The translations under genes and the position numbers were made by a program. From assembly GCF_001465795.2 (NCBI RefSeq), contig NZ_CP013659.2, positions 693,501 to 757,500 of the forward strand: DNA of 64,000 bases, written 5' to 3'. The stretch comes from Planococcus rifietoensis. Its GTDB lineage: Bacteria > Bacillota > Bacilli > Bacillales_A > Planococcaceae. The notes under the pieces were generated by a model, which worked only from the letters and a program-made list of their open reading frames with translations, searched no databases and was not told the DNA's origin. Of this stretch, positions 1 to 8,922 are shown piece by piece. How positions within the stretch are numbered: the stretch's first letter is position 1; every line of letters starts with the position of its first letter.

Positions 1-174
1 GAATTGCTGAATGAATTGGATACGGAAAATGTAGAACCGACGACGCATGTATTGCCGCTGGTCAATGTGATGCGCGAAGACAAGTCGATCGAAGGCTTGC
101 CGCGTGAATTGGTAATGAAAAACGTAAAAGAACATGAAGGCGGACAAGTGCGTGTGCCAACGATTCTGGACTGA
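1..174 (+). CDS. gatC: Asp/Glu-tRNA amidotransferase subunit C, C-terminal part (cut by window edge)
   Basis: Only the last 57 codons are inside the window, read in frame from base 1 to a TGA at 172-174. The visible part ends with a conserved-looking tail (LPRELVMKN, then [11 protein letters not shown]) typical of GatC. GatC is the small subunit that wraps around GatA and GatB in the transamidosome, which converts Glu-tRNA(Gln) to Gln-tRNA(Gln). It lies 18 bp before gatA and is followed by gatB, the standard gatCAB order, so the three genes are surely one transcript. The N-terminus and promoter are upstream of the window. Confidence 0.93.
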   Translation, partial: ELLNELDTENVEPTTHVLPLVNVMREDKSIEGLPRELVMKNVKEHEGGQVRVPTILD

Positions 175-192
175 TTGTGAGGAGGGAAAAAG

Positions 193-1662
193 ATGAAGTT
201 AGCTGATAAAACTGCAAGCGAATTGCAGGAATTACTACATAGCAAAGAATTGACGATTGCGGAGTTGACGGAAGCGACATTCAAGCGCATCAAGGAATTA
301 GACCCGAAAGTTGATGCCTTTTTGGCTTTGAATGAAGAGCAGGCGACAAAGCAAGCAGCTGAAATGGATCAAACGGATACAGGGGAACGTGGCCCGCTTT
401 ACGGCTTGCCGATCGGCGTAAAGGATAATATCGTCACGGAAGGACTCGAGACGACAGCATCGAGCTTGATCCTGAAAGGCTTCAACCCAATCTACAACGC
501 AACGGTTGTGGATAAATTGCGCGAAGCCGGCATGGTCATCGTCGGTAAATTGAATATGGATGAATTCGCAATGGGTTCTTCCAATGAAAACTCTTACTAT
601 AAAAACACGAAAAACCCGTGGAACTTAGAAACTGTTCCAGGCGGTTCGTCGGGCGGTTCAGCTGCGGCTGTAGCAGCAGGTGAAGTTCCGTTCACACTCG
701 GTTCCGATACAGGCGGATCCATCCGTCAGCCAGCTGCTTTTTGTGGTGTTGTCGGCATGAAGCCGACATACGGCCGTGTATCCCGTTTTGGGTTGATCGC
801 TTATGCGTCATCGTTCGACCAAATCGGCCCGATCACGCGCACGGTTAAAGACAACGCCCTTCTTTTGAATGCCATTTCCGGGCACGATGAAAAAGACTCG
901 ACATCCGCAAATGTTGAAGTGCCTGACTTCACAGCAGCACTCACTGGCGACATCGAAGGCCTTCGCATCGGTGTGCCGAAAGAATATTTCGCAGAAGGCG
1001 TCAGCGAAGCATCGAAACAAGCTGTAAAAGATGCACTGAAAGTATTGGAAGAAAAAGGCGCAACATGGGAAGAGATTTCCTTGCCGCATTCCAAATACGC
1101 GCTTTCTACGTATTACATCTTGGCTTCATCTGAAGCATCTTCCAACTTGTCCCGTTTCGACGGCATCCGTTACGGCTACCGCACGGAAAAAGCCGGAAGC
1201 TTGCTTGAGTTCTACATGAACACACGCTCTGAAGGCTTCGGCGACGAAGTGAAGCGCCGCATCATGCTCGGAACGTACGCACTCAGCTCGGGCTATTACG
1301 ACGCTTACTACAAAAAAGCGCAAAAAGTGCGTACTTTGATCAAGCAGGATTTCGATAAAGCGTTCGAAAACTTCGATGTCATCGTCGGGCCGACAACGCC
1401 GACACCGGCATTCAAGATCGGCGAAATCATCGATGATCCTTTGACAATGTATGCGAACGATATCTTGACGATTCCTGTCAACTTGGCAGGCGTTCCAGCC
1501 ATTTCAGTCCCATGCGGCTTCGAAAACGGATTGCCGCTCGGATTGCAGATCATCGGCAATTATTTCGATGAAGAAACCGTCTACCGCGTCGCGGATGCTT
1601 TTGAGCAGGCGACCGAGTTCCATAAAGAAATACCGCAAACATGGGAGGGAGCAGCACAATGA
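193..1662 (+). CDS. gatA: Glu-tRNA(Gln)/Asp-tRNA(Asn) amidotransferase subunit A
   Basis: A 489-residue glutaminase subunit of full family length. It releases ammonia from glutamine, and GatB uses the ammonia to amidate Glu-tRNA(Gln) in the cytoplasm. The amidase-signature triad is visible: Lys77 in GVKDNI, the cis-Ser at 152-153 in PGGSSGGS, and the nucleophile Ser176 in GSDTGGS. The ATG at 193 follows a GGAGGG ribosome binding site at about 181-186. Gene order gatC-gatA-gatB with an ATGA overlap to gatB implies translational coupling. A paralogous free-standing amidase lies at 12368. Confidence 0.98.
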   Translation: MKLADKTASELQELLHSKELTIAELTEATFKRIKELDPKVDAFLALNEEQATKQAAEMDQTDTGERGPLYGLPIGVKDNIVTEGLETTASSLILKGFNPIYNATVVDKLREAGMVIVGKLNMDEFAMGSSNENSYYKNTKNPWNLETVPGGSSGGSAAAVAAGEVPFTLGSDTGGSIRQPAAFCGVVGMKPTYGRVSRFGLIAYASSFDQIGPITRTVKDNALLLNAISGHDEKDSTSANVEVPDFTAALTGDIEGLRIGVPKEYFAEGVSEASKQAVKDALKVLEEKGATWEEISLPHSKYALSTYYILASSEASSNLSRFDGIRYGYRTEKAGSLLEFYMNTRSEGFGDEVKRRIMLGTYALSSGYYDAYYKKAQKVRTLIKQDFDKAFENFDVIVGPTTPTPAFKIGEIIDDPLTMYANDILTIPVNLAGVPAISVPCGFENGLPLGLQIIGNYFDEETVYRVADAFEQATEFHKEIPQTWEGAAQ

Positions 1663-3089
1663 ATTTCGAAACGATCATCGGGCTTGAAGTCCACGTCGAA
1701 CTGAAGACGGAATCCAAAATGTTCTCGCCTTCCCCAGCTCATTTCGGTGCTGAACCGAATACCAACACAAACGTGATCGACCTTGGCTACCCTGGAGTCT
1801 TGCCGGTCGTCAATAAAACGGCAGTCGATTGGGCGATGAAAGCGGCACTTGCGTTAAACTGTGAGATTACGCGCCACACCAAATTCGACCGTAAAAACTA
1901 TTTTTATCCGGATAACCCGAAAGCCTACCAGATTTCCCAGTTTGATCAGCCGATCGGTGAACATGGCTGGCTTGAAATCGAAGTGAACGGCGAGAAAAAA
2001 CGCATCGGCATCACGCGTCTCCATATGGAAGAAGACGCAGGAAAGCTGACGCATACCGGAAATGGCCATTCTCTTGTCGACTTTAACCGTCAAGGCACGC
2101 CATTGATCGAAATCGTCTCGGAACCGGATATCCGCACGCCGGAAGAAGCGTATGCGTATTTGGAAAAAATCAAATCGATTATCCAATACACAGGCGTTTC
2201 CGATGTGCGCATGGAAGAAGGCTCGCTTCGCTGCGACGCCAATATCTCCTTGCGCCCATACGGCCGCGATGAATTCGGCACGAAAACTGAGCTGAAGAAC
2301 TTGAACTCGTTCAACTTCGTTAAAAAAGGCTTGGAGCACGAACAGATCCGCCAAGAGCAAGTATTGCTTGCAGGCGGCATCATCGAGCAGGAAACACGCC
2401 GCTACGATGAATCAACTGGCAAAACTTTGCTGATGCGCATCAAAGAAGGCTCGGATGATTACCGTTACTTCCCGGAACCGGACCTGGTTGATATCGTCAT
2501 CGACGACGCATGGCTCGAGCGCGTGCGTGCAGAAATTCCGGAACTTCCGGATGCCCGTAAAGCCCGCTACGTATCAGAACTTGGCTTGTCGTCATATGAC
2601 GCGATGGTGTTGACTTTGCAGAAACCAATTTCCGATTTCTTCGAAGCGACCGTTAAAGCCGGCGCTGATGCGAAACTGGCATCAAACTGGCTCATGGGCG
2701 AAGTGTCCGCTTACCTCAATGCTCAGAATAAAGAGCTTGAGGAGACGGAACTGACGCCGGAAGGACTTGCCGGCATGATCAAATTGATCGGCGAAGGCAC
2801 GATTTCTTCGAAAATCGCCAAGAAAGTCTTCAAGGAATTGATCGAAAAAGGCGGCGACCCGAACAAGATCGTCAAAGCGCAAGGCTTGGTGCAGATCTCG
2901 GACGAAAACGTATTGCTTGAGTACGTCACCAATACTTTGGACGCCAACCCCCAATCGATCGAAGATTACAAGAACGGGAAAGACCGTGCAATCGGTTTCC
3001 TCGTCGGGCAAATCATGAAAGCGACAAAAGGGCAGGCTAACCCGTCGCTCTTGAACAAAATCCTCCTCGAGGAAATCGCGAAACGTTAA
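1659..3089 (+). CDS. gatB: Glu-tRNA(Gln)/Asp-tRNA(Asn) amidotransferase subunit B
   Basis: The 476-residue kinase/amidotransferase subunit that phosphorylates the tRNA-bound Glu and replaces the phosphate with ammonia supplied by GatA. It opens with the typical [14 protein letters not shown] and keeps HMEEDAGK and the YRYFPEPDL segment. A helical and YqeY-like tail follows from about residue 330. I start it at the ATG at 1659, which overlaps the gatA stop (ATGA) and follows GGGAGG inside gatA. An in-frame ATG at 1641 would leave no binding site. A strong terminator follows immediately, so this is the end of the operon. Confidence 0.98.
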   Translation: MNFETIIGLEVHVELKTESKMFSPSPAHFGAEPNTNTNVIDLGYPGVLPVVNKTAVDWAMKAALALNCEITRHTKFDRKNYFYPDNPKAYQISQFDQPIGEHGWLEIEVNGEKKRIGITRLHMEEDAGKLTHTGNGHSLVDFNRQGTPLIEIVSEPDIRTPEEAYAYLEKIKSIIQYTGVSDVRMEEGSLRCDANISLRPYGRDEFGTKTELKNLNSFNFVKKGLEHEQIRQEQVLLAGGIIEQETRRYDESTGKTLLMRIKEGSDDYRYFPEPDLVDIVIDDAWLERVRAEIPELPDARKARYVSELGLSSYDAMVLTLQKPISDFFEATVKAGADAKLASNWLMGEVSAYLNAQNKELEETELTPEGLAGMIKLIGEGTISSKIAKKVFKELIEKGGDPNKIVKAQGLVQISDENVLLEYVTNTLDANPQSIEDYKNGKDRAIGFLVGQIMKATKGQANPSLLNKILLEEIAKR

Positions 3090-3093
3090 TCAG

Positions 3094-3127
3094 AAAAAGG
3101 ATGGCTCACTCAGCCATCCTTTTTTTT
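3094..3127 (+). terminator. Intrinsic terminator of gatCAB
   Basis: A 9-bp stem AGGATGGCT/AGCCATCCT with a CACTC loop is followed by eight T. It sits 4 bp after the gatB stop. Confidence 0.95.
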
Positions 3128-3220
3128 GTGGTTTATTTTAGTGAATGCGATCCAAAAGTTAAATCTGGTAGTCGAAATGTTCTTTCCTTGAGATTCCGCT
3201 GCAAGGGGCACGCTTGAGGT

Positions 3221-3275
3221 CTGCAGGATGCAGGTCATGCAGCTGATGCGACAGGAAGTCGCGTTTTCAGCTGCC
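3221..3275 (-). ncRNA. Paired UCCU-loop hairpins, Bacillaceae-1-like RNA motif
   Basis: Read on the minus strand, an outer stem CAGCTGA/TCAGCTG encloses GCGAC-TTCCT-GTCGC. A spacer then leads to a second hairpin, CTGC-ATCCT-GCAG. The same architecture with different stem sequences occurs at 35455-35510 on the plus strand. As I remember it, the Rfam Bacillaceae-1 motif has two hairpins with RUCCU loops; here the second loop fits exactly and the first has U in place of R. No gene is next to it in a position to be regulated. Confidence 0.5.
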
Positions 3276-3319
3276 CGGGTACAGGGCGGGTGTTGAGCCA
3301 AGGTGGCTAATGTCACTGC

Positions 3320-3425
3320 GTTCGAACATCAGATAAAAAGCGTTGCTCCCACATCTGCTACGCAGATGCGTCGCAAATGAATGGACTCGGCTCCTCCTCG
3401 CCATCCATTCGCCCCTTTCCGCTCC
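3320..3425. repeat. Palindrome-rich intergenic element
   Basis: The segment contains CATCTGC-tac-GCAGATG at about 3352-3368 and a longer imperfect hairpin with arms GAATGG/CCATTC around a CTCCTC-rich core at about 3379-3410. It has no start codon with a ribosome binding site and no conserved reading frame. The style (CTCCTC core, dense short palindromes) resembles intergenic repeats common in Bacillales. I cannot assign it to a named family. Confidence 0.35.
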
Positions 3426-3544
3426 ATCTCTAGGTATAGAATAGAAATTCAAATGTTTTCTGCATTGAAATTATGTGAACAGTTTTGATTTGTTCGATAA
3501 ATGCGCGGAAAAGATGAATCATCCTTAATATTAATATTGAGTCT

Positions 3545-3912
3545 AGCTAGGCGTCTTCACCAGCGGACGAATATAATAAAAAAAGACGCGTCCTCGCATG
3601 CAACATCCAATGAAATCCAAAAGCCGAACCACGCACACGGGCGAGCCGAAGCAATGAGACGAGCGTCTTTCTCGGCTCATTGCGAAAGGCCAGCCCAAAG
3701 CGGGAGGCGATTGCTTCATGATGAAATAATCAATGGATATTTCATCTTACTATCAATTCCAGCCAAGCGACGATACCAGCGGACGAAGACAATCAAAAGT
3801 GACGCTTCTTGGCACATAACACCCAATGAAATCTAAAAGCCGAACCGCGCACACGGGCGAGTCCAAAGCGGGAGGCAGCTATCTCGTGATAAAATGTATA
3901 ATGAATTATCCA
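3545..3912. repeat. Two diverged copies of a non-coding direct repeat
   Basis: Copy 1 (about 3550-3710) and copy 2 (about 3768-3875) share ACCAGCGGACGAA, AATGAAATC, AAAAGCCGAACC and CGCACACGGGCGAG in the same order, then AAAGCGGGAGGC. Copy 1 carries an extra hairpin (GCAATGAG/CTCATTGC, about 3652-3681) that copy 2 lacks. Each copy starts with arms that can pair (GCGTCTT/AAGACGC in copy 1, AAGCG/CGCTT in copy 2). With the preceding elements it fills most of the 945-bp gene-free gap between gatB and the next gene. Confidence 0.6.
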
Positions 3913-4073
3913 TCTCGCGCTCACGTCTAACTTACTGCTCCGCATTCTGCATTATAAAACAGAAACCGACTGCGAAATGTAGAGTTAATTGGAACAATTC
4001 ACAGCTTTTTGCTTAAAAGTTTGCCGCAAAGGGAAAAGAACAGGTAAACTGTTTTGTAAGGAGACGTGATAGA

Positions 4074-4634
4074 ATGATGACGGAACTGGAATATTTTGAG
4101 CATGCCATCTCACTGGAGAAATATATGGCGCAGATGGAATCCAATCAGGAAAAAACCTACACGATCTATGAGAAATTCGAGTTGCCGGACGATCCGGAAT
4201 TTATCGATATGCTGAAACAGCAGCAATTGAACATCTTGGCGATTACCGAAGATTGGTGTGGTGATGCGATGATGGTCAACCCGATTCTCCGGAAATTGGC
4301 GGAAGCGGCGGATCTCGAAGTCCGCTGTGTTTACCGCGACGACAATCCGGAACTCATGGACCGTTATTTAACGAATGGCGGCAAGTCGATCCCGAAATAC
4401 ATTTTTCTGTCCGAAAGCGGAGAAGTGAAAGGGTCGTGGGGGCCACGGTCACCAAAAGTCCAGCAGATGGTCGATGAAAAGAAAGCAAGACTGCCGGAAA
4501 AAGAAGATCCTCAATACGAGCTGCACTGGAAAACGGTAATCGGGGAGATTTCGGATCGTTTCACATCCGACCCGGAGCTTTGGCAAGAGACGTATGAAGA
4601 CATTCGCAAGAGCTTGCAAAAAAGCTTGGCTTAA
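4074..4634 (+). CDS. Thioredoxin-like family protein
   Basis: A 186-residue cytosolic protein with a thioredoxin-like core. Residues about 50-65 read NILAITEDWCGDAMMVNP, matching the Thioredoxin_9-type family. In that family the usual WCGPC site is reduced to one cysteine (WCGDA), so it is probably not a classical dithiol reductase. A cis-Pro segment (KSIPKYIFL) and GSWGPRS follow. The ATG at 4074 is preceded by AAGGAGA at 4058-4064; the next codon is also ATG, so the start could be 4077. It stands alone after a long non-coding gap. The substrate is unknown. Confidence 0.85.
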   Translation: MMTELEYFEHAISLEKYMAQMESNQEKTYTIYEKFELPDDPEFIDMLKQQQLNILAITEDWCGDAMMVNPILRKLAEAADLEVRCVYRDDNPELMDRYLTNGGKSIPKYIFLSESGEVKGSWGPRSPKVQQMVDEKKARLPEKEDPQYELHWKTVIGEISDRFTSDPELWQETYEDIRKSLQKSLA

Positions 4635-4650
4635 CACTATACAGACAGCC

Positions 4651-4688
4651 GGCTGCAGAATGCCCGTCCGCGGGAACTTTCTGCAGCC
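4651..4688. other. Intergenic hairpin without U-run
   Basis: A 10-bp perfect inverted repeat, GGCTGCAGAA/TTCTGCAGCC, with an 18-nt GC-rich loop lies between the thioredoxin-like gene and the lipid kinase gene. No T-run follows, so it is not a standard intrinsic terminator. It could be an mRNA-stabilising or leader structure for the kinase. Confidence 0.4.
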
Positions 4689-4734
4689 CTGTCATGTCCT
4701 GTTTCTATAGAATGGTCCAGAAAGGCTGAATCCG

Positions 4735-5649
4735 ATGAAACGAGCACGCATAATTTATAACCCGACATCCGGCAGGGAACTGTTCCGCCGCCACCTCCCG
4801 GAAGTATTGGAAAAAATGGAAATTGCAGGATACGAAACGTCCTGCCATGCGACCACCTGTGAAGGGGACGCAGTAAAAGCGGCGGAATATGCGGTCGAGC
4901 GCAAATTTGATTTGGTGGTGGCAGTCGGTGGGGACGGGACACTCAATGAAGTCGTTTCCGGAATCGCCAAATACCCGGTACGCCCGAAAGTGGGCTTGAT
5001 TCCGATGGGCACGACCAATGATTTTGCACGGGCTGTGCGCATTCCACGCGATATTAACCGCGCTGTCGATATCATCATCAAAGGCGAGTCGATCCCTGTC
5101 GATATCGGGGTTATGAACGATGACCGCTATTTCGTCAATATTGCAGGAGGCGGGCGCTTGACGGAATTGACGTATGAAGTTCCGAGCAAGCTCAAGACGG
5201 TGCTTGGCCAATTGGCGTATTATTTGAAAGGCATCGAGATGATTCCCTCGATTCGCTCATCTCGTGTCCGCATTGAATACGATGGTCAAGTGTTCGACGA
5301 CAAAGCGATGATGTTTTTGATCGGCTTGACCAATTCCGTCGGCGGCTTTGAAAAACTGGCGCCGGATGCCAGCATCAACGACGGCAAATTCACCTTGCTC
5401 ATCCTGAAGGAATTGAACATGGCGGAATTTATCCGTGTGGCATCACTTGCGCTTCGCGGGGAGCATTTATCCGACCCGCATGTGTTGTATGTGAAAGCGA
5501 GCAAGATTTCCGTGACGTCCAATGAACGCGTCTTGCTGAACCTCGACGGCGAGTTCGGCGGTATTTTGCCGGCTACCTTCGAAAACCTGGAGCGTCATAT
5601 TGAAATGTTCGTGCCGCTGGAGTATATCAAAGAAAAAGACCGCAAATAA
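4735..5649 (+). CDS. dagK: Diacylglycerol kinase (lipid kinase, DgkB/YegS family)
   Basis: A 304-residue soluble lipid kinase that phosphorylates diacylglycerol released by lipoteichoic acid synthesis, returning it to the phospholipid pool. The catalytic-domain signature AVGGDGTLNE is at residues 64-73, preceded by RIIYNPTSGR at 5-14 (nucleotide-binding loop). A C-terminal domain carries the conserved LNLDGE near residue 267. Its position after gatB and before the RlmCD gene matches the B. subtilis dgkB(yerQ)-yefA neighbourhood, which supports orthology with DgkB. Confidence 0.95.
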   Translation: MKRARIIYNPTSGRELFRRHLPEVLEKMEIAGYETSCHATTCEGDAVKAAEYAVERKFDLVVAVGGDGTLNEVVSGIAKYPVRPKVGLIPMGTTNDFARAVRIPRDINRAVDIIIKGESIPVDIGVMNDDRYFVNIAGGGRLTELTYEVPSKLKTVLGQLAYYLKGIEMIPSIRSSRVRIEYDGQVFDDKAMMFLIGLTNSVGGFEKLAPDASINDGKFTLLILKELNMAEFIRVASLALRGEHLSDPHVLYVKASKISVTSNERVLLNLDGEFGGILPATFENLERHIEMFVPLEYIKEKDRK

Positions 5650-5696
5650 AAAAGCGATCCGCTCAATCCGAATGGGGATGAGTGGATCGCTTTTTT
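5648..5696. terminator. Bidirectional terminator, dagK / Nudix gene
   Basis: AAAAAAGCGATCC-GCTCA pairs with TGAGT-GGATCGCTTTTTT. The A-run and T-run on either side let it serve both convergent genes. Confidence 0.93.
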
Positions 5697-5703
5697 GAAT
5701 AGA

Positions 5704-6138
5704 TCAGTATTCCAGCAATTCGATTGCTTCGTCCTGGTCCGCCGCAAGCTTCGGCAAGCCTTCAATCGGCTCCCAGCGATACTGAACGATAAGGCCATTG
5801 TCGCGCCCTTCGCTTTTGATGGTATGTTCGAACTCGTCGATTTTTTCGCCAGTGTATTCAAAATGGAAGATGTTGCGCTCGTACGCTTTGTCTTTATGCG
5901 CCGGGTAGTAATTGTATTTGTGGATTTTCCCGACGAATTCCAGCACATCGCGCGGCAAGCCGGTTTCTTCTTTCACTTCGCGGTATAGGGCATCGATCAA
6001 TAATTCGCCTTCCCCAATCGTTCCGCCTGGCACTTGTAAGCCGACTTCGGGTTCGCCTTTGTACTCAAATAAGAGCAATTCTCGGTTGTGTTCTTCGCCT
6101 CTGGTAATATAGGCAAATACCTTTCTGCTTGTTTCCAT
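5704..6138 (-). CDS. Nudix hydrolase
   Basis: A 144-residue Nudix protein. The Nudix box G-x5-E-x7-REVKEETGL is complete at residues about 39-61 and gives the Mg2+ site for hydrolysing a nucleoside diphosphate linked to another moiety. The substrate cannot be told from sequence. I use the second in-frame ATG (6138), because AAAGGA lies 8 nt before it. The first ATG (6147) overlaps that binding site. It is convergent with dagK and shares its terminator. Confidence 0.9.
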   Translation of the reverse strand: METSRKVFAYITRGEEHNRELLLFEYKGEPEVGLQVPGGTIGEGELLIDALYREVKEETGLPRDVLEFVGKIHKYNYYPAHKDKAYERNIFHFEYTGEKIDEFEHTIKSEGRDNGLIVQYRWEPIEGLPKLAADQDEAIELLEY

Positions 6139-6337
6139 ATGAATCATCCTTTTCTTTTGTTCATTATAGAATACTAAAAATTCAGCAAAATTTCAATGGG
6201 GATGTTTTCATTTTGTCACAGCTTATTCAAACATCGGGCGGAATCGGATGCCTCACAGAAGTCTATGGGAGGGCCTTTAAGGTACAATAAAACATATAAC
6301 GGGCTGTGCTTTGGCCCATGTAAAGGGGACGAGAATT

Positions 6338-7681
6338 TTGGGATTTGAAGATGTGGCTTTACAAAGCCGGATACTGACCTTGATGACCCTATCATTCCAC
6401 ATCATCTACGCGACGATCGGTGTGGGGGTCCCACTCATGATCATGATTGCCCAATGGGTCGGGATCAGAAAAAATGACGAGCATTATATTCTCCTGGCAC
6501 GCCGCTGGGCGAGAGGGTTCGTCATCACGGTAGCGGTCGGTGTCGTGACCGGTACCGCAATCGGGCTGCAATTATCCTTGTTGTGGCCAAACTTTATGCA
6601 GATGGCAGGGAATGTCATTGCGCTTCCGCTGTTTATGGAAGTTTTCGCCTTTTTCTTTGAAGCGATTTTCCTCGGAATTTATTTATATACGTGGGACCGT
6701 TTTGAAGACCAGCGCAAACATTTCCTATTGCTGGTTCCGGTCGCACTCGGAGCAGCTGCTTCCTCTGTATTTATCACCATCGTCAATTCGTTTATGAATG
6801 CGCCGCAAGGTTTTGATGTGTTGAACGGCGAGTTGGTCAATGTGAGCCCATTGCTCGCGATGTTCAGCCCGGCCGTGCCGACGAAAGTCGCACACGTCCT
6901 GTCGACAGCGTTCATGACGAGCGCCTTCGTGTTGGCATCGATCGCTGCCTTCCGTTTGCTGCGCGGATCGAATCATATTTACCATAAGAAAGCATTGTTC
7001 CTGACCATGAAGCTCGCGCTAGTCTTTTCGGTTGCCACCGCTATCATCGGCGACTTTTCAGGGAAATACTTGGCCGAATACCAGCCAGAGAAACTGGCGG
7101 CTGCCGAATGGCATTTTGAAACGGGATCGGAAGCTGAACTGGTGTTGTTCGGTGTGTTGGACGGCGAAGAGCCGAAATACGCAATCCGCATTCCATACGC
7201 GCTCAGCATTTTGGCGCACGGTGTACCAAGCGGTGAAGTCATCGGCTTGAATGATTTCCGGGAAGATGAAATTCCGCCGCTGTGGATCCATTACCTCTTC
7301 GATACGATGGTCACCCTCGGCATGTGGCTCGCGTTCTTCTCCTTCGTTTACGTCGTCGGAGCGTGGCGCGGCTGGTCCATTGTCACAAGGAAATGGTTCC
7401 GCTGGCTGACTGTACTGAGCGGGCCACTCGCGATGCTCGCGATACAGGCCGGCTGGTGGTTCACGGAAGTCGGCAGGCAGCCGTGGATCTTGCGCGGCTA
7501 TATGAAGACCAGTGAAGGGGCAACGACAAGCGGGCAAGTCGATTTGATGATCGTCATGTTCGCCGGTCTCTATGTCATTCTCGGAATCGGCACAGTTGTC
7601 GTCTTGTCACGCATGTACAAACGCAACCCGGTCGAGAAGGAATTGGCACAGCGTGAATCCGTAAAAGGCGGTGAAGAATAA
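6338..7681 (+). CDS. cydA: Cytochrome bd ubiquinol oxidase subunit I
   Basis: The catalytic subunit of a bd-type terminal oxidase in the membrane, which oxidises quinol and reduces O2 to water. It has about nine membrane segments. Likely haem ligands are His21 (SFHIIYA) and a His in KVAHVLST, and the GRQPW motif is present near residue 390. The periplasmic Q-loop is short, as in Bacillus YthA-type oxidases. The TTG at 6338 has AAAGGGG 8-9 nt upstream, whereas the further-upstream in-frame TTG at 6311 has none, so I take 447 residues. The stop overlaps the cydB ATG by one base (TAATG). Confidence 0.96.
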   Translation: MGFEDVALQSRILTLMTLSFHIIYATIGVGVPLMIMIAQWVGIRKNDEHYILLARRWARGFVITVAVGVVTGTAIGLQLSLLWPNFMQMAGNVIALPLFMEVFAFFFEAIFLGIYLYTWDRFEDQRKHFLLLVPVALGAAASSVFITIVNSFMNAPQGFDVLNGELVNVSPLLAMFSPAVPTKVAHVLSTAFMTSAFVLASIAAFRLLRGSNHIYHKKALFLTMKLALVFSVATAIIGDFSGKYLAEYQPEKLAAAEWHFETGSEAELVLFGVLDGEEPKYAIRIPYALSILAHGVPSGEVIGLNDFREDEIPPLWIHYLFDTMVTLGMWLAFFSFVYVVGAWRGWSIVTRKWFRWLTVLSGPLAMLAIQAGWWFTEVGRQPWILRGYMKTSEGATTSGQVDLMIVMFAGLYVILGIGTVVVLSRMYKRNPVEKELAQRESVKGGEE

Positions 7682-8709
7682 TGACACTCGAAATTATCGG
7701 GATTTCCGTTCTTTGGCTGTTTTTATTCCTCTACGTCATCGTGGCGTCGATTGATTTCGGCGCTGGATTCTTTAACGCCTACAGTGCTTTTTCCGACAAG
7801 CAGCATATTTTGACAGGCATCATCCAGCGTTATCTGTCGCCGGTATGGGAAGTCACGAACGTCTTTTTCGTGTTCTTCTTCGTCGGCATCATCGGGTTTT
7901 TCCCGCAGACGGCGTTCTATTACGGCACGACGCTTCTTGTGCCGGCAAGCATTGCGCTTATCTTGCTGGCAGTGCGTGGTTCCTATTACGCGTTCGCCAC
8001 ATACGGTGCGAAGATCAACCACCGCGGTTATATCTATATGTACGGCTTATCCGGCCTAATGCTTCCGGCGGCACTGTCGCCGGTGCTGGCCATTTCAGAA
8101 GGCGGCTTTATGCGCCTGGAGGGCGGGCAGCCGTCGCTTGATTACTGGGCGCTGTTTACAAGCCCCTTGATGTGGAGCATCGTCGTCTTGAGCATTGCCG
8201 CAGTATTGTATATTTCTGCCGTGTTCTTGACTTGGTATGCGTGGAAAGCTGGAGACGAGAAAGCGACTCAGCTCGTCCGCAAATACGCATTGGTTTGGGC
8301 AGGCCCGACAATTGTCACGGCGACCGGCATCATTTTCGAGCTTCGCGGGCACAACCCGGAACATTATGCGAGCTTGCTCGATTTGTGGTGGATGTTCGCG
8401 CTGTCGTTCCTGTTGTTCCTCGGTACCGTGTTCTTGATCTGGAAGAAACGCAATTACGGCTTGGCGTTCATCTTGCTCGTCGGCCAATTCTTTACCGCGT
8501 TTTTTGCCTACGGGGCGTCTCATTACCCTTATCTGTTGTATCCGCACCTGACGATTTACGATAGCTTCACGAATGAATCGATGGCGATCGCCTTGATCAT
8601 CGCCTTTATCGCAGGGCTCGGGCTATTGCTGCCATCGCTTTATCTCTTATTCCGCCTGTTCCTATTCGACAAAGATTACGTCAAAGGGAAATCGGATTAT
8701 CATGCCTAA
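7681..8709 (+). CDS. cydB: Cytochrome bd ubiquinol oxidase subunit II
   Basis: A 342-residue polytopic membrane partner of CydA. It starts with LEIIGISVLWLFLFLYVIVA followed by the family-typical SIDFGAGFF near residues 23-31. It stabilises the haem b595/d site and is needed for oxidase assembly. The start codon overlaps the cydA stop, so translation is coupled. A further small subunit gene follows 14 bp later, making a three-gene oxidase operon closed by a terminator at 8833. Confidence 0.96.
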   Translation: MTLEIIGISVLWLFLFLYVIVASIDFGAGFFNAYSAFSDKQHILTGIIQRYLSPVWEVTNVFFVFFFVGIIGFFPQTAFYYGTTLLVPASIALILLAVRGSYYAFATYGAKINHRGYIYMYGLSGLMLPAALSPVLAISEGGFMRLEGGQPSLDYWALFTSPLMWSIVVLSIAAVLYISAVFLTWYAWKAGDEKATQLVRKYALVWAGPTIVTATGIIFELRGHNPEHYASLLDLWWMFALSFLLFLGTVFLIWKKRNYGLAFILLVGQFFTAFFAYGASHYPYLLYPHLTIYDSFTNESMAIALIIAFIAGLGLLLPSLYLLFRLFLFDKDYVKGKSDYHA

Positions 8710-8723
8710 GGAGGCTGTGAAAG

Positions 8724-8834
8724 ATGAATGATTTCTTCATTTTCTATGCGCCGTTTCTGGTGATCATCCTGGCGATTGCCGTCGGGTTCTGGATATCACT
8801 GAAAGATGGCCCGGTAACGAAAGACAAAAAATAA
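8724..8834 (+). CDS. cydS: CydS-like small subunit of cytochrome bd oxidase
   Basis: A 36-residue protein with a single membrane helix: MNDFFIFYAP, then about 15 hydrophobic residues, then FWISLKDGPVT and a lysine tail. Its pattern (FxIxYAPxxV...FWxxLKD) resembles the CydS subunit that I recall from the Geobacillus bd oxidase structure, where a short helix packs on CydA and blocks one haem channel. AAGGAGG lies at 8708-8714, about 9 nt before the ATG. The gene sits directly behind cydB and before the operon terminator, which supports its being a true third subunit. Confidence 0.85.
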   Translation: MNDFFIFYAPFLVIILAIAVGFWISLKDGPVTKDKK

Positions 8835-8867
8835 AACTGTGGCGGGAATTTCCCGCCGCAGTTTTTT
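8833..8867 (+). terminator. Terminator of the cydABS operon
   Basis: The stem AAACTG-t-GGCGGGA / TCCCGCC-g-CAGTTT is followed by T6, starting at the cydS stop codon. Confidence 0.93.
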
Positions 8868-8922
8868 ACTGCTTAAAAAGTAGATATGTTACAATAAGTC
8901 AATGTGAAATGGAGTGAACGTA

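Noticed and set aside
1854..2360. A 168-codon minus-strand frame inside gatB
   Set aside because: It is an antisense shadow; gatB on the plus strand is complete with conserved motifs.
3501..3836. A 111-codon open frame in the gap after gatB
   Set aside because: It has no ribosome binding site, it spans both non-coding repeat copies, and repeat identity continues beyond its stop codon.
3128..4073. tRNA or rRNA genes in the long gap
   Set aside because: No cloverleaf with T-loop GTTCGA and CCA end, and no rRNA-like conserved stretch, was seen here or elsewhere in the window.
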